The position numbers were made by a program, and so were the translations under genes. The notes beneath the pieces were generated by a model. That model saw nothing but the letters and a program-made list of their open reading frames with translations. It did no database searches and was not told the origin of the DNA. DNA of 64,000 nt from Phallus indusiatus. Taxonomy: Eukaryota; Basidiomycota; Agaricomycetes; Phallales; Phallaceae. This document shows positions 1-10,957 of the stretch, piece after piece (position 1 is the stretch's first letter; every line of letters begins with the position of its first letter). The stretch spans positions 1-64,000 of the forward strand of contig JAQFWX010000103.1 in the NCBI GenBank assembly GCA_027605045.1. The letters are read 5' to 3'.

Positions 1-688
1 GCGACATCTCCTTTCGAACAAATCCGGTCTGTGCCAGAGCCCGTCTTTTTGCATGGACAGCCTCACTCGCTGCCATCGCCAGATAGAATTCATCGAGGTC
101 GTTAAAATAGCCGTCGATGTCTCCTCCAGCTGTCCGGGTTGCGCCACCGGTAGTTTGAGGAACATTCTGTCTTGGGGTCGAACGACTCGGATGGGATTCA
201 GAACGCGGTAGGAACAACGACGGTTTCGGTGACGCGTTATAAGCTAGCGTCGGTTCGAAGCGTTGATTCGGTGATGCTGACGAACGTATGTTCGACTTAG
301 CATCATCCTTCAAGGTATGTTTTGCAGTATTGTTCTCTATAACATTTATCTCAGATATGTACCCAGTGCCTCTGTCGTTGATCCTGCTCGAAAAGGCGAT
401 CGAAAATGATTCACATCCGACTCCACAATGAATTGGTCTGGCACCAGCAGAGTAGTCTAGAGTCTAAGGAGAACAAGAAGGAACCGAATATGAAAAACCA
501 TGCAATACGGGATAAAAATGACTTTGCCTCACCGAGATCTCGTTGTATTCATCTGGTTCAGATATAGATATTGCGAGGTCTTGTATTCGCCACAGATGGG
601 CTTGCATTTCCGCGAATAAACGCATATTAGCTGAAAGCAGACTGCGAGCATATTTTGGGGATAGCAAACCCTCCAGGCTGGCTGCCAT
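1..688 (-). CDS. Unrecognised protein, 5' part only (runs off the left edge)
   Basis: The gene starts at the ATG at 686-688 (MAASLEGLLSPKYARS) and is cut by the window edge. Exon 1 ends at an ATCTCG|GTGAGG donor near 532. The intron ends in CTCCTTAG near 477, and the second exon then stays open to base 1 in one frame. The downstream part is rich in Ser, Pro and Asn and includes NDLDEFYLAMAASEAV and KRRALAQTGFVRKEM, which look like short helices. An in-frame upstream ATG at 778 would add a stretch coded by ATT/TCC repeats (YYYY then SSSSSS). That stretch is simple-sequence in nature, so I prefer 688. I do not recognise a family. The long open second exon and good splice signals support a real gene. 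Confidence 0.55.
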
Positions 689-1450
689 GCTCGAGCTGGA
701 AGAGGAATAATAATAATAAGAATTGAATAAGAGTATAAGGACAAGAAAATTTTGTAGGTGACGGGTTTGAAAGGACAATATCTAGGGCCCTTTATATATT
801 CACGACAGAGCAGGCAAGTCATTGGCGCAATGTGTTCAACGCGTTCAAAGAACCCTGGGTACCAACCAGTAGACCAACTCAAGGAAATGTTGAAGTTGCG
901 TTAATAAAAAAAATACCATTGCGTTTTCCTTCACGACAGCCGTTCATCGAATATTTTGGCACACTCAGCACGGGGGTAGCCTTGGCTCAGGAGTTATTCA
1001 TATAGAGCTTGATCAGGCCCAGCAATTCCCGAGGTAATACATGACCGTGATCTTTGGATTCAAGACTGAAAGTCGGGGGCATGTTCCCCAGACGCTGAAC
1101 CAACTGCGGCTCTTTACCTTGCCATTATGTTGCAAGTATGGATAATGCAGCCACAACAAAATTGTATATTAACTATCGGGGAGTATTACTACGAAATGAG
1201 CGTCTTGAAATAATAAATACAAAGTGTCTTGTCCCGAAATGGTAGATCGTGCCAAATATAACAAAAAAGAAAAACTTCTAACAGCATACCGTCATGACTG
1301 AAGTATTGAGTGGCATAATGTACCGTAGCAATGGGGATATCACAATGGACGTTGATGGTTGGTAACTGGGGGTATATCCGTGTACAGGAGAGAATGTTGT
1401 CGCGTATGTAAAATCGTAACGGGTAAAAGGCAAAATAAGTATAAACGCCC
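689..1450. other. Intergenic, no gene seen
   Basis: This stretch is AT-rich, without a coding pattern. It should hold the promoter of the minus-strand gene starting at 688 and the 3' untranslated end of the VTT-domain gene that stops at 1451. The short open frames here have no conserved motif. Confidence 0.5.
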
Positions 1451-2951
1451 TTATGAAATGGGTTTCTTTTCGGAGAAAACGACTATAGTGCTTGGGTCGT
1501 CAATCTTGGCCTCACTTGTGCTAAATGTGCGCCAATGCTTGAGTGACCATCGCTTTGGTTTGCTGCGAAGCATCTTCTCTTCAATTTCCAGCTGTTCGGG
1601 TGTTCGGCCAATTAGATTTTTTAAGCGATCCCGAACAAGGATAGGCACCAATGATACAACTGTTAGAGCTGCAAGTTTTACAACGACATTAGGGGAACGT
1701 AAAATGAACGTCAATGTTCCGGAATTAGCAGTGATAGTAGTCGATGCGACCGTTTGTAAAATGTCTCCGACCTATTCGAAGGGTTTAATAAACAGTTTTT
1801 TTTGACCTTGTTTTAAAGACACCATCACCTACCTGGACTGTGACAGCCGTCCATGGTAATGTTCCAATGAAGGCACCTAACAGACAGTCTGCCAAGGTAA
1901 CGCCTGCAACACCGGAAGCAATGTTGATACCTGACCAGGGAACAACACCGACCAATCTCAACACGGATAAACGAACCCAGACGGGTGATTTTTCTTTTGA
2001 TGATAATGCAACATCGCCTTCAAGGGCATTTCGAGTCATGGATAAGATGCGAGGGAAGAGGCGGGATATAACAGGAGCTAATGGGGTAGCCAAAAGAGAA
2101 GACAAAACCGAACCGACAGCAGTCAAAAAAGTCATAAATAACGTTGCCAATACAGAAGGTAGTAAAACGCCCGACAGGACATTCTGGCGCGCTGTTTAGT
2201 AAACGAACAGCGGGATCAAAGGAAATTATGAACTAACCAACAGCACACTTCCTGGTACCGACCAGGCATGTTTCCAGAGTGTAGTGATAGCCAACACACC
2301 CAGAACATGAGCTTGAGGACGAGGTCCGCTTGCTGAGTAGACTTGAAGGTCGCGGGCCAGATCAGCCAGTTCAGAGACCGTACGAGGAAAAGTAGCAGTG
2401 ATTGGTAATGTGGAGATTGCCAGGATGACGAGAAAAGTGGATAATGGAAATAGAATTAATATAGAAATCATGGGTATCATCGACTGAAAAAAATAAGAAT
2501 TATGAGAAAAATAAACGAATGGAATATGTGAATAAATACATACAGAAACACTCCAGGACCACCAGTGCAAAGTCTCTTTATTATTCGGACGACCACCAAC
2601 ACGATACTGACCGTCTTGTTCCCAAATTTCCTCCCCGAATACGGCTTGTTTGGGAGAAGCAGGAAGAGGTAACGACAGGGAATCTGAGCTTGAAGAGGCA
2701 GACGAAGGCTGGGAATACATATGTTTATTTGCACGAGAGGTGATCAAAGAAGAAAATGACGCTATGAACGTTGGGGACATGCTCGCGTGCTCGGACATCT
2801 CAGCGATAGCACCAGGAGGCGACTTCGGAGGTGCTGCTACGTCCACTGAAACAATCGGTTTCGACACGGAAACGGGACTCGTCGCAGATGAGAGAGCACG
2901 AGCTCTAATTGAGATGTACGGGGGACGTACAGAAGTTGCCCGTGAGGACAT
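1451..2951 (-). CDS. VTT-domain (TMEM41/TVP38-like) membrane protein
   Basis: The product is a multi-span membrane protein of the VTT (DedA/SNARE-associated) superfamily. In fungi and animals, members such as TMEM41B and VMP1 act as lipid scramblases at the ER and Golgi; I infer a similar role. The start at 2949-2951 (MSSRATSVRPPYISI) gives a cytosolic Ser/Pro-rich head, followed by a hydrophobic span beginning MIPMISILILFPLSTFLVIL. The diagnostic block is RLVGVVPWSGINIASGVAG, then LLGAFIGTLPWTAVTVQ joined across an intron to VGDILQTV. This is the conserved proline/asparagine turn and Q-x-GD motif of the family. The intron between TVQ and VGD uses GTAGGT at 1831-1836 and ends AATAG. The C-terminus is a basic tail with a Glu-rich stretch. 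At least four exons are present. Assignment to TMEM41 rather than TVP38 is tentative. Confidence 0.8.
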
Positions 2952-3238
2952 TGTGTTTTATGTAGCAAGCGGGGAGAAGGCTAGAGGCAGCCGAAGGGTT
3001 GAGTCAGCGTTATTGGTCGCCGTCGCCGCGTCACCGCCTCTACAGCGACTAATTACGTCAATTGGGGATCCGTGCCCGATCCACCGGCTTAGCTTACAAA
3101 CCAAGAACAAAACGCTTGCATAATCATCATACGTTGTATATGTAAATGCAAAAATAAGAACGAGACCATAACTAAATACGGATATTTTTTGTAAGAGTGT
3201 GCATGTCAAAATACGCATGAGTCATTCATTCTGTCGGT

Positions 3239-3725
3239 CTAGTGACCACCAGCCCTTCTGCTCTCTTGGATTGCCGCGCTTAATTCCTCAATCTTGATCT
3301 TAGCACGTCTTAGAGTACCCAGCTACAAAGAAAGGAGAAGAGATATAGTGTGTCAGCATGCCAGAAATCAAATGTACTTTTGCAATAGCATACCCGTTTC
3401 TTGGTCATCTTACGGGCCTTCTTGTCCTAACCAAAGTAGTCAATTAAACGAAGAAAGCATAGACAAGTGCATTCGACATGCCTTGCTGTTTCTGAGCAAT
3501 TCCATAACCCGACGTTCATATGGTGCATATCCAGCAACCTCTCGGATAATCGAACGAGTGAAGCCAGTTTTCACGCTCCTTTTTCCTTTACGATGACTGG
3601 GTTTCTCCTTACGAGGAATAGCAGTAGTCGGGTGGCCTGTATTAAGACCAACACGGAGGTCTAGAAACATAATTTAGAGAATACTCATTCAGCTGATTTC
3701 AAGAAAACCTACTTGATCTAGTCAT
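3239..3725 (-). CDS. RPL36: 60S ribosomal protein eL36
   Basis: Four exons can be joined exactly: 3713-3725, 3482-3660, 3394-3426 and 3239-3322, giving 309 bases or 102 residues, the normal length of eL36. The protein begins [17 protein letters not shown], continues with [15 protein letters not shown] and [19 protein letters not shown], and ends [18 protein letters not shown]. These are all hallmark eL36 stretches. It is a component of the large ribosomal subunit. The first exon is only 13 bases (MTRS plus one base), as is common for fungal ribosomal protein genes. Intron 2 (3427-3481) has a GC donor (AAG|GCATGT) rather than GT, with a normal TTAG acceptor. No GT in that position keeps the reading frame and the conserved NSK-DKKARK junction. 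Confidence 0.97.
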
Positions 3726-4213
3726 GGCAAGGCTGAGCTGGTTTGAAGGGAAGGAGGGCGAGTTTGGAGTAACGAAAATTGGGATTAGTCGGACTTTGAA
3801 AGTGCAACTGCACAGACGCTTAGTAAGCTCAATTATGGTATATTTCGGTGACTACGCTAGCATACAATGCAACCATGATAATTACGAATCTAATGAATGA
3901 AAGCAGAGGAGAAAATACAAGCGCGAATGAATGGAAAGAAAGAAAACCCAGGGGTAAGGAGTTATGTCTGTCAGTTACTGTACATCGAACCGGTTGGCAA
4001 ATAACTGCCTCCATGGCTCAATGTTCAACCCATAAAGATAAAGAATTAACATAACCACGAAAGCCAATAGCCGGTCCCGTTTGTTGCTCACTACCACTCC
4101 GTCTCATGATTTTTGAGGGGTTTCGTCCGAATCACCTCATATCTCGTTGCAGTTTGACGGGGCTCATAATAGGTCGAGGACACGGAGATACACGTAGTTC
4201 CCATATTAACGAA
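3726..4213. promoter_or_regulatory. Upstream region of eL36
   Basis: This 488-base interval separates the eL36 start from the CK2 beta stop; both genes are on the minus strand. It should contain the eL36 promoter and the CK2 beta 3' untranslated region. I could not identify a specific factor site with confidence. The open frames here carry no conserved motif. Confidence 0.4.
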
Positions 4214-5859
4214 CTAGATCAAACAATATTCACTAATGTAACCAGTAAAAGCAAGCTCATATTTACCTCTGACAGATGTAGGATGGGCGTTGGGAACCTT
4301 CCCAAGATCCTTCACGTCTCCATTTTCTTCCTCCTCTTCTTCGGACTCATTTTCATCTTCTTCACCGTTATGTTCCTGCATAATCTAAGTAAAAGCATTC
4401 TCAAATTTAAAAAAAGCCATAAATACTCACAGGATCAAAATCTTCCATTTGACCACCTTCATTGGTATCGTCATCCTCACCATTATCCGAATATGCCCCG
4501 GCACCGATCCATCTTCCAAACCAGTCTACCCTGTCAAGCTCTGCAGCCGTTTGTGGTCGTAACCGCGACCATTTCATTCGTGGGCCACACCGAGCTCGCT
4601 CGCTCACTTTAAATCCGTAGATCCTCGGAACGTAAACTTTCCCAAAAGGTTCTTTTTGCCCACCATGAGGATTGGGATTCACAAAATTTGCTTCTGATGG
4701 CGTCCCAGCTGGCGAATTACCCGACATCCATGGGGCAGTGCTGGTGGCACCGCTGTAGTAGGGCGCAGGCGCTAACTCTCGATAAGTTAAGAAAAAGAGG
4801 TGGGGAAATGTGGTCCCAAAAAAGGCCCCTTCAAGGCTAAGTTAATCACACAGAATAAATTAGCAGCAAAAGTAGAAGGACGGACCATCTACACCCTGAA
4901 AACGACTACTCGGAGGGGTGTATATATCGTTGCAATTTGGGCAGTATAATTTAACAGTATCCAGGCCAGGTAAATCGGAGCGACCACAAGGGACAACTGA
5001 CTGACCAGAGCAGAACACTCTCGGACAGCTTCCAAATTGACCGCTTTCGTATTTTTCAGCCTAGAGGAGGTTTGCTGTTATTACATGAGCTCACGGAGGG
5101 AAAATCGGTGTACCATAGCTGTTAACCCTGCACGAGTCAAGATATAGCGTTGATGAACTAATCCATATAATAACTCGGCAGAGGTTTCGACAATAGATAC
5201 ATCAGGAATTTTTAAGGAATCCTCTACAAACGCTCTATCAATTGTTGATATAACGGAGGGAATGTGCGTACCAGGTTCAACGTCCAATACCATTTCCATT
5301 GCTTCCTTCCAGAAAGGAACAAGACTGTTCAGCCCCGTTAAATTAAAGTCATCTTCAATAAACTCCTCGCTGACTTCTGCGAAGTACTCGTGCCCTGGCA
5401 ACGAGCAGAACCAGGTAATCCAAGTCAGCGAAGAAGTAGGTGTTGAGGACGCTAGATAAGGAAAGCAGCAGTCAGACCGACAGATTCACGCCAATTAGTA
5501 ATAGATTGAGTTTTGGAGTTGAATATTGAGGAGGTCATTCTCTTAGCAGGAAAGTGGTTAAAAGTGAACAGACGTGTGCTCAGACACACGAGCACACCAA
5601 AACCCAAATATTGAAAGAAAGCAAGTGGCCACGCCTCGCCCATGCGATAAACATACTCACCGTAACCCTCGCCATCCCGGTCAACTACTTCCTCCTCCAT
5701 TCCTTGAACCTCTTCTTCTTCTTGCTCCGGTGTTGGAGGCTCAACAGCGTGAGGAACTGGTCGAGGCATAGATTCTAGTTTCTTTTTCAAACTCAGTCCA
5801 GAGGCCTGAGATCTGAAAGCCCTTCCACCAGACGGCGACTTCCGGTTGATTATGTACAT
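4214..5859 (-). CDS. CKB1: Casein kinase 2 regulatory (beta) subunit
   Basis: This is the regulatory subunit of protein kinase CK2, which dimerises through a zinc finger and docks the catalytic alpha subunits. The core is unmistakable: TWITWFCSLPGHEYFAEVSE, then EFIEDDFNLTGL, then LLYGLVHQRYILTRAGL. After a 53-base intron comes the zinc ribbon CPRVFC...VVPCG...YCPNC, supplying the four cysteines, and then the alpha-binding segment AFFGTTFPHLFFLTY. The C-terminal extension is long. It continues through VYVPRIYGFKVSERARCGPR and WFGRWIGAGA into a separate acidic exon with runs of Glu. A reasonable translation start is MPRPVPHAVEPPTPEQ at 5769. An in-frame ATG at 5859 adds 30 basic residues, and I cannot decide between them. 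The last exon is read to a stop at 4214-4216, but a further intron after TSVRG is possible. Confidence 0.95.
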
Positions 5860-5960
5860 TTTTCATTATGACGCATGCGAGTACAGCATGCTTGGTTACA
5901 TTTCACGGAGCCACACGTAAAAAGTAAGTAGGAAGCTTCTTACACTAAACTAATTAAACG

Positions 5961-8900
5961 CTAATTACGACGCTTTCGTTTATTTTTAGAGCTGTAGGTC
6001 TGCTGTGAAAGAGTCAGAGCTGCGGTGGATGGTCACGATGTGGCAGTACGCACCGTATTTCGCCCCACTGTCTTCTGCGAACCGTTATTAGGCCTATATA
6101 CAACAGGTATCGAATTGGCAAGGACTTACAGGTCTCTTAGGGGGCCTCTGCGTATCCAATCCCATGGTTCCGCTTGCACTTCCTTGCGTCGCCAAGTCAC
6201 CACCCAACGTAAGATTATCATTCGAATCATGAAGGGCTGTGATGGGTGCCGTGTTTAATGGACTGTTCTTATTGACTGGCTGTCGGGTCACCGAATGCGA
6301 AAGAGAACCATCTTGGCGCTCTCCTGGTGGTGTCTTCGTCTAATGGAAATGCATCCGTGCCTATTCCCAGTAAAGTTAAGAGGATGCTCACAATTTCGTC
6401 CATCTGCTTCCCCACGTGTGTTGTGGGTGCAGGATAAACAGGCGGCGAGGAAGGCCAGTTGATAAACTCAGAAGTGTCAAAGGCATTAGTCCCCACCAAA
6501 GGTGATTTTTTCTTTCCAAACTTAGGGTGATAAGTCACGATACCGTATTTTACTCCATTTACCTGTAATTTCTTCCTCAGGGAATCTTCCAGGGTGGTCT
6601 TGATGTCTTCAAGGCTAGCAATCAATCCGTCCTTCCTGTGTAGTTCGTTTCTAAGCTTTGCGATTTCCTGATCATGAACGGCTTGGATCCCTTTCATTAT
6701 CTTCTGTACCAAGGTCCTCTCGGCTACGTCCTTCAACGCACTATTGGTTTCAGATACTGGAATTGAACTAGAAGATTGTTACCAGATCGCCACTGTCGTA
6801 TCTTAAACTCAAAGTAATCATCCGGTCCCTAACCATCTCATTTTCGGCTTGTAGTTGATGTACGTGCGTTCGAAGGCGGTGTATCTCTTGCTCGTGTTCG
6901 AAACAATTAAATGGCAGGCTATTGCTCTTCTTGTCCAAATCCGACAGACGAGTTTGAAGCATTTCTATTTGAGTTCGGTTGTCTATTTGCTCTTGATCAT
7001 GGCGTTCTTTCATTTCGACTTCGTACTGAGCCCGGAGGTCTAGGTCCGTATGTAATTCATTAATCTGGCGTAGACGTTCTGCCTCTTTAATCTGAAATTC
7101 CGAATACTGAGCCTGATACGTAGCTTTTTCTTGATGCAATTGAATTTCAAGCGAGTTTTTTTGCTCTTGCAAAGATTGCAGATCCTGGTGCAGGCGAAGA
7201 TAGAATGACTCGGAACGTTGTTTACTTTCTTTAAGGTGTTTTTCGATTTCTAAATCTTTCTGAGAAAGTCGAGCTTGAAGTCCGCTAACAGATTCTTTTT
7301 CGCGTTCCAACTGAGAAAGTAAGGAGGAGTTGCGTTCTTCGAGAATAGCCATGTCTTTACTAAAATTCCCTCGAGCCTCTTCCAATTTTTTCTAGAACAA
7401 TGAACAGTGACAAGAATTACGAAGAGGAAGTCAACGTAAGTGGGCTTACCGTGTGATCGGCAACAATGGACATCAGTCGTTCCTACCAGTGCTCAACTTA
7501 GTTATCGAGCAACACGTGGCTTTAAATCAGCACTAACCTGAAGGTCTGCATTTGCTTCCCGTACCATTCTCAGCGTCGCATTCTGATCTTCATATTGTTC
7601 TTGGTATGACTAAAGAAGTTTCTCGGCACGAATGTATGACTCACAAAATCAGACGCTCACCTTTAATTGACTGTGAATTTCTCTGAGGGGAACATTGGTG
7701 AATTGTACACGGAAGGTACATATTACATACTTCTTAATTTCCTCGTCCTTAGAATTCAAGACCTGTTCTAATTTCTGCCTTGTTTCCTGCAGTTGAAGAT
7801 TGAGGACATCTTTTTCTTTTATAGCTTCGAGCCATCGTATTTGTAAAGCTTTCTCCGATTCCGCAATTTCAGCTGTCTTTCTTAAGGAGATAGACAACTC
7901 CTCCTTGGTCTGTGCTGAAAGACACGAAATCTCGTTCACTTTTTCCTGATAATTCAGCACGCTGTTCAGCGCACAGATGATTGAGCTGAGGATTCGCACT
8001 GAATCGAACGAGGCTCGAACTTGACTCACGAATTTTTCAGTTCTGAAATAATCCTTTCGTTGGAACCAATGACATCTCTGAGTTCTTTTATCGTTATTTT
8101 TTGCTCTCCTACTTCCTTTTCCGATCTGATCTTTTTTATTGTACGAGGAACAAAAGAACTCGAAAATGTGAACGTACTTTGCCGAGATAGTCTCTAAAGA
8201 TGCAAGTTTTACTTCATATTCCCGTATCATCAAATCTCGGAGCACGGCCTCATTCTTCAAATTCTCATTCCTATTTAATTATCAGGAGGAAGTTAAGAAT
8301 ATCATGGCTCTTACTCGTCAGTGAGGGTTTTCACCATCGCTTGAGAAGTATCTAGTAACTTCAAACGTTCCGTTCGACTAGCTAAATCCGAGGATAGCTG
8401 TAGGTTCCTATTTTCTTCAAAAGTATTGATTCTATTTTTAAACTCAAGCTCTTACTCATTTTTGATTTTTTCCAGGAAGTCAAGGGAAGTCTTTTGCATT
8501 TGAATGATTGCATCCTGCTCGATGATACTGACGATGTATGCAAGTTGATTTAGCCGATTGAACGAGATAATTCGGCATTAATTACCGTTTATCCGCTCGA
8601 AGACGTAAATCCATCTCCACCTGTAATTTTTGCTGAACGCTCTCTTGTTCCAAGTTTCTACAGGAAATAATTAGCATTCTATCAATTGGGATCAAACAGG
8701 CATACTGCTGCTGTTGACTTTGACACTTAAGTTCTAACTCTGCCGCTTGAGCCAGCGCTTTCAAACATTCAGATCGTTGTTTATTGAGCTCATCTGAAAG
8801 CTCAGCTATTCGAGAATCTACAACACAGGACTTCGTGTTTCTCTGACTCTATTGAACTTTCACAAAACTTACCTCGCATATCTCGTTCCTCCTTCGCCAC

Positions 8901-10507
8901 TTTTAGAGCTAGACATTCTGCCGAGTACGCTTCTTGCATCTGAAATGCGTGGGATCGCAAGGTTGCTACGTCGGAGAGAGCATCACTAAGACGATCACGA
9001 AACATATCCAATACTTGTTGGTCTACAGGGAAAGGAAATACGTAAGAACTGTATCTTATGCGAGATGGAAAACGTGAAGAACGGACTATTATGAATCTCA
9101 TTTTTGAGAGCGGACAATATTTCCCGAGTGGCTAGTCTTGAAGGGAGGCCGTTGTCGTTATCCCTCATACTGATACTGATACATTGCTCCGGATTCAGAT
9201 ATTCCTGTACGGCTATTCATGTGTTAGAATAATCCTAAAGGATGCCCCCGCCATTGTCATACATTCAATACTGTCGGAGATAGTGTCCTTCAACTGGTGG
9301 ATTTCTTCAAGGAGCGCCCTACATTCCCCCGGCGTCGTGGCGAATAGTTCTTCGGACTTCAATCTCAGAGAGCGTAGTTCCTCTCCCTGATCTTTCAAAC
9401 TAGAATGGCTTTAAAAAGCGCTATATACAAGAAGTTAATAACCCACGCCTGAGAACAAGCAGCGACCTTTTGCATAGTCGTTTTCTTGAAGATGGTGATT
9501 TTGTCGACGAGACGCTGCTTTTCAGATTGCAAATCCAATATAACGGTACTAAGCCGATTCAAGTCCTGTTTCTTTTGAGGAATTTCTTTTCAGCGAAATA
9601 ACCATACTATGAAAAAGAAATCAATACTTGTTTATCGTTTTCCAACTCGTATTTTTGAATGGTTTTCATCGCTTCCAAAACGAGTGTATGCATTCCGTTC
9701 TGGTCGTTCAGATGATCGTTCGACATCGAAACACTTCTGGGGTGCAATGAGTTTCGGGATCGCGAACCATCACGATGGAGATCGTCATCAGAAGACATTG
9801 CGTCCACCTTAGCCGTGAGAATTGTCCCAGTGGTTTCGACTTTGTTGTCCAAGTCTTCAGAGGAGTACGTGAGAGTACTCAAAGCCCTCGGTGTATGTCT
9901 ATCGCTGATGTACCCTGGTTTTTCGGCAGACGGACTTCCAGAACCTACACGAGACAACTCGGTTTCGAAAAATGTTTCTAGACTTTCAACATACTATCCA
10001 CACCTTTTGTCCGTTCTGGACTATTCGAAAACAAAACTTGACCTGCAACGTTCAGAACATTCTCTCTGACGAAATGGCTAGATGTCGAAGCCAACGAGTC
10101 CGAGCCAAAAGAAATATCGCCTACTACATCTGGAGATGCTCTTTGGTGAGATTCGGCACATGGGGAGCATTGGATCGATTGCGAGTCGACTATATGCAGG
10201 CTATCCTTCGAAGAACGTGGTTTCAATTCAGAGACGCCTGGACCCTCAGGCTCGACATTTTGATTTGCTCGGAAACTTTTGAATAGTGCCTTCGTTCCAA
10301 GTACACGAGCTAATCCATGTTGAAAAGGGGAGATGGTAAGGAACTCAAAGTAATCAAGCTCAAGTGTATAATCGGATTATTACCTTCTCGAGTTTCACTG
10401 AATGAACTTTTCACGGACGGGGAACCCTGTCCGGGATTCTTGCAATGTAACGCCATAAACGACCATGTTGGCTTTGAATTGGAATGAAGCGAATGTTCAG
10501 ACATCAT
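5961..10507 (-). CDS. Large nuclear coiled-coil protein, family not recognised
   Basis: This is a many-exon gene starting MMSEHSLHSNSKPTWSFMAL at 10507. The N-terminal fifth is Ser-rich and apparently disordered (for example RVGSGSPSAEKPGYISD). The middle, roughly 6.7-9.4 kb, is long heptad coiled coil (LLSQLEREKESVSGLQARL; AEMEL-type Glu/Gln/Lys repeats) with no ATPase or motor motif. The C-terminus was traced through three introns: QMDEI|TKTPPGERQDG (donor GTGAGC, acceptor CATTAG), RPPKRP|KTVGRNT (donor GTAAGT) and then QTYSSKNKRKRRN with stop at 5961. The two basic clusters RPPKRPK and KNKRKRR, about 20 residues apart, resemble a bipartite nuclear localisation signal. The architecture (disordered ends, long coil, basic nuclear tail) would suit a chromosome-axis, synaptonemal, spindle-pole or pore-basket protein. 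That is inference only. Confidence 0.75.
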
Positions 10508-10957
10508 ACGAATATCGAGGCAAGACCAGAAAGAAAACCATACGGAGAAAGGAAGAAAGAAAAGAAGCGGAATTCGTGACAGTCACACATTCGGGCAAGG
10601 CGTACGAGACAAACACATTGTTATAACTATGTAAGGAAGAAATACACTGTTTCCCACCTAGTAGCAAGAGCATACATAGCATACATATCGAACGAACCCA
10701 TTCATAGACTGAACAAGCATAGAGGACCAAGGCGACAAAAAAAAACAGACAGGAGCTCCTAGAGGGGAAGCTGCTGCTAGTTCCCCCTCCAGGAGCCGGT
10801 TCACCGTGAGGGCAGGTCAAATTCTGCACTCACGTTGAATTCATATTTGCATGTTATACACGGTATATCAGACTAACAGTAAGAAATGAAAAGAAATAAG
10901 AGAAAAAGAAAAACGTTTGGAGCAATGAGGACGTGGTCGTTTAGGCGACGGACAGTA
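10508..10957. other. Intergenic between Argonaute 3' end and coiled-coil gene start
   Basis: About 450 bases hold the Argonaute 3' untranslated region and the promoter of the coiled-coil gene. An open frame on the minus strand (10497-10829) is rich in Cys, Leu and Phe without any motif, and is probably chance. I see nothing else. Confidence 0.4.

Noticed and set aside
703..725. AAT/ATT trinucleotide run near the first gene as a functional repeat
   Set aside because: Only a handful of units; it looks like ordinary simple sequence in a 5' untranslated region.
5961..10507. Kinesin, myosin or SMC identity for the coiled-coil gene
   Set aside because: No P-loop, Walker B or motor motif was found at either end.
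10497..10829. Minus-strand frame of 110 codons between Argonaute and the coiled-coil gene
   Set aside because: Cys/Leu/Phe-rich with no motif or splice context; it overlaps the promoter of the coiled-coil gene.
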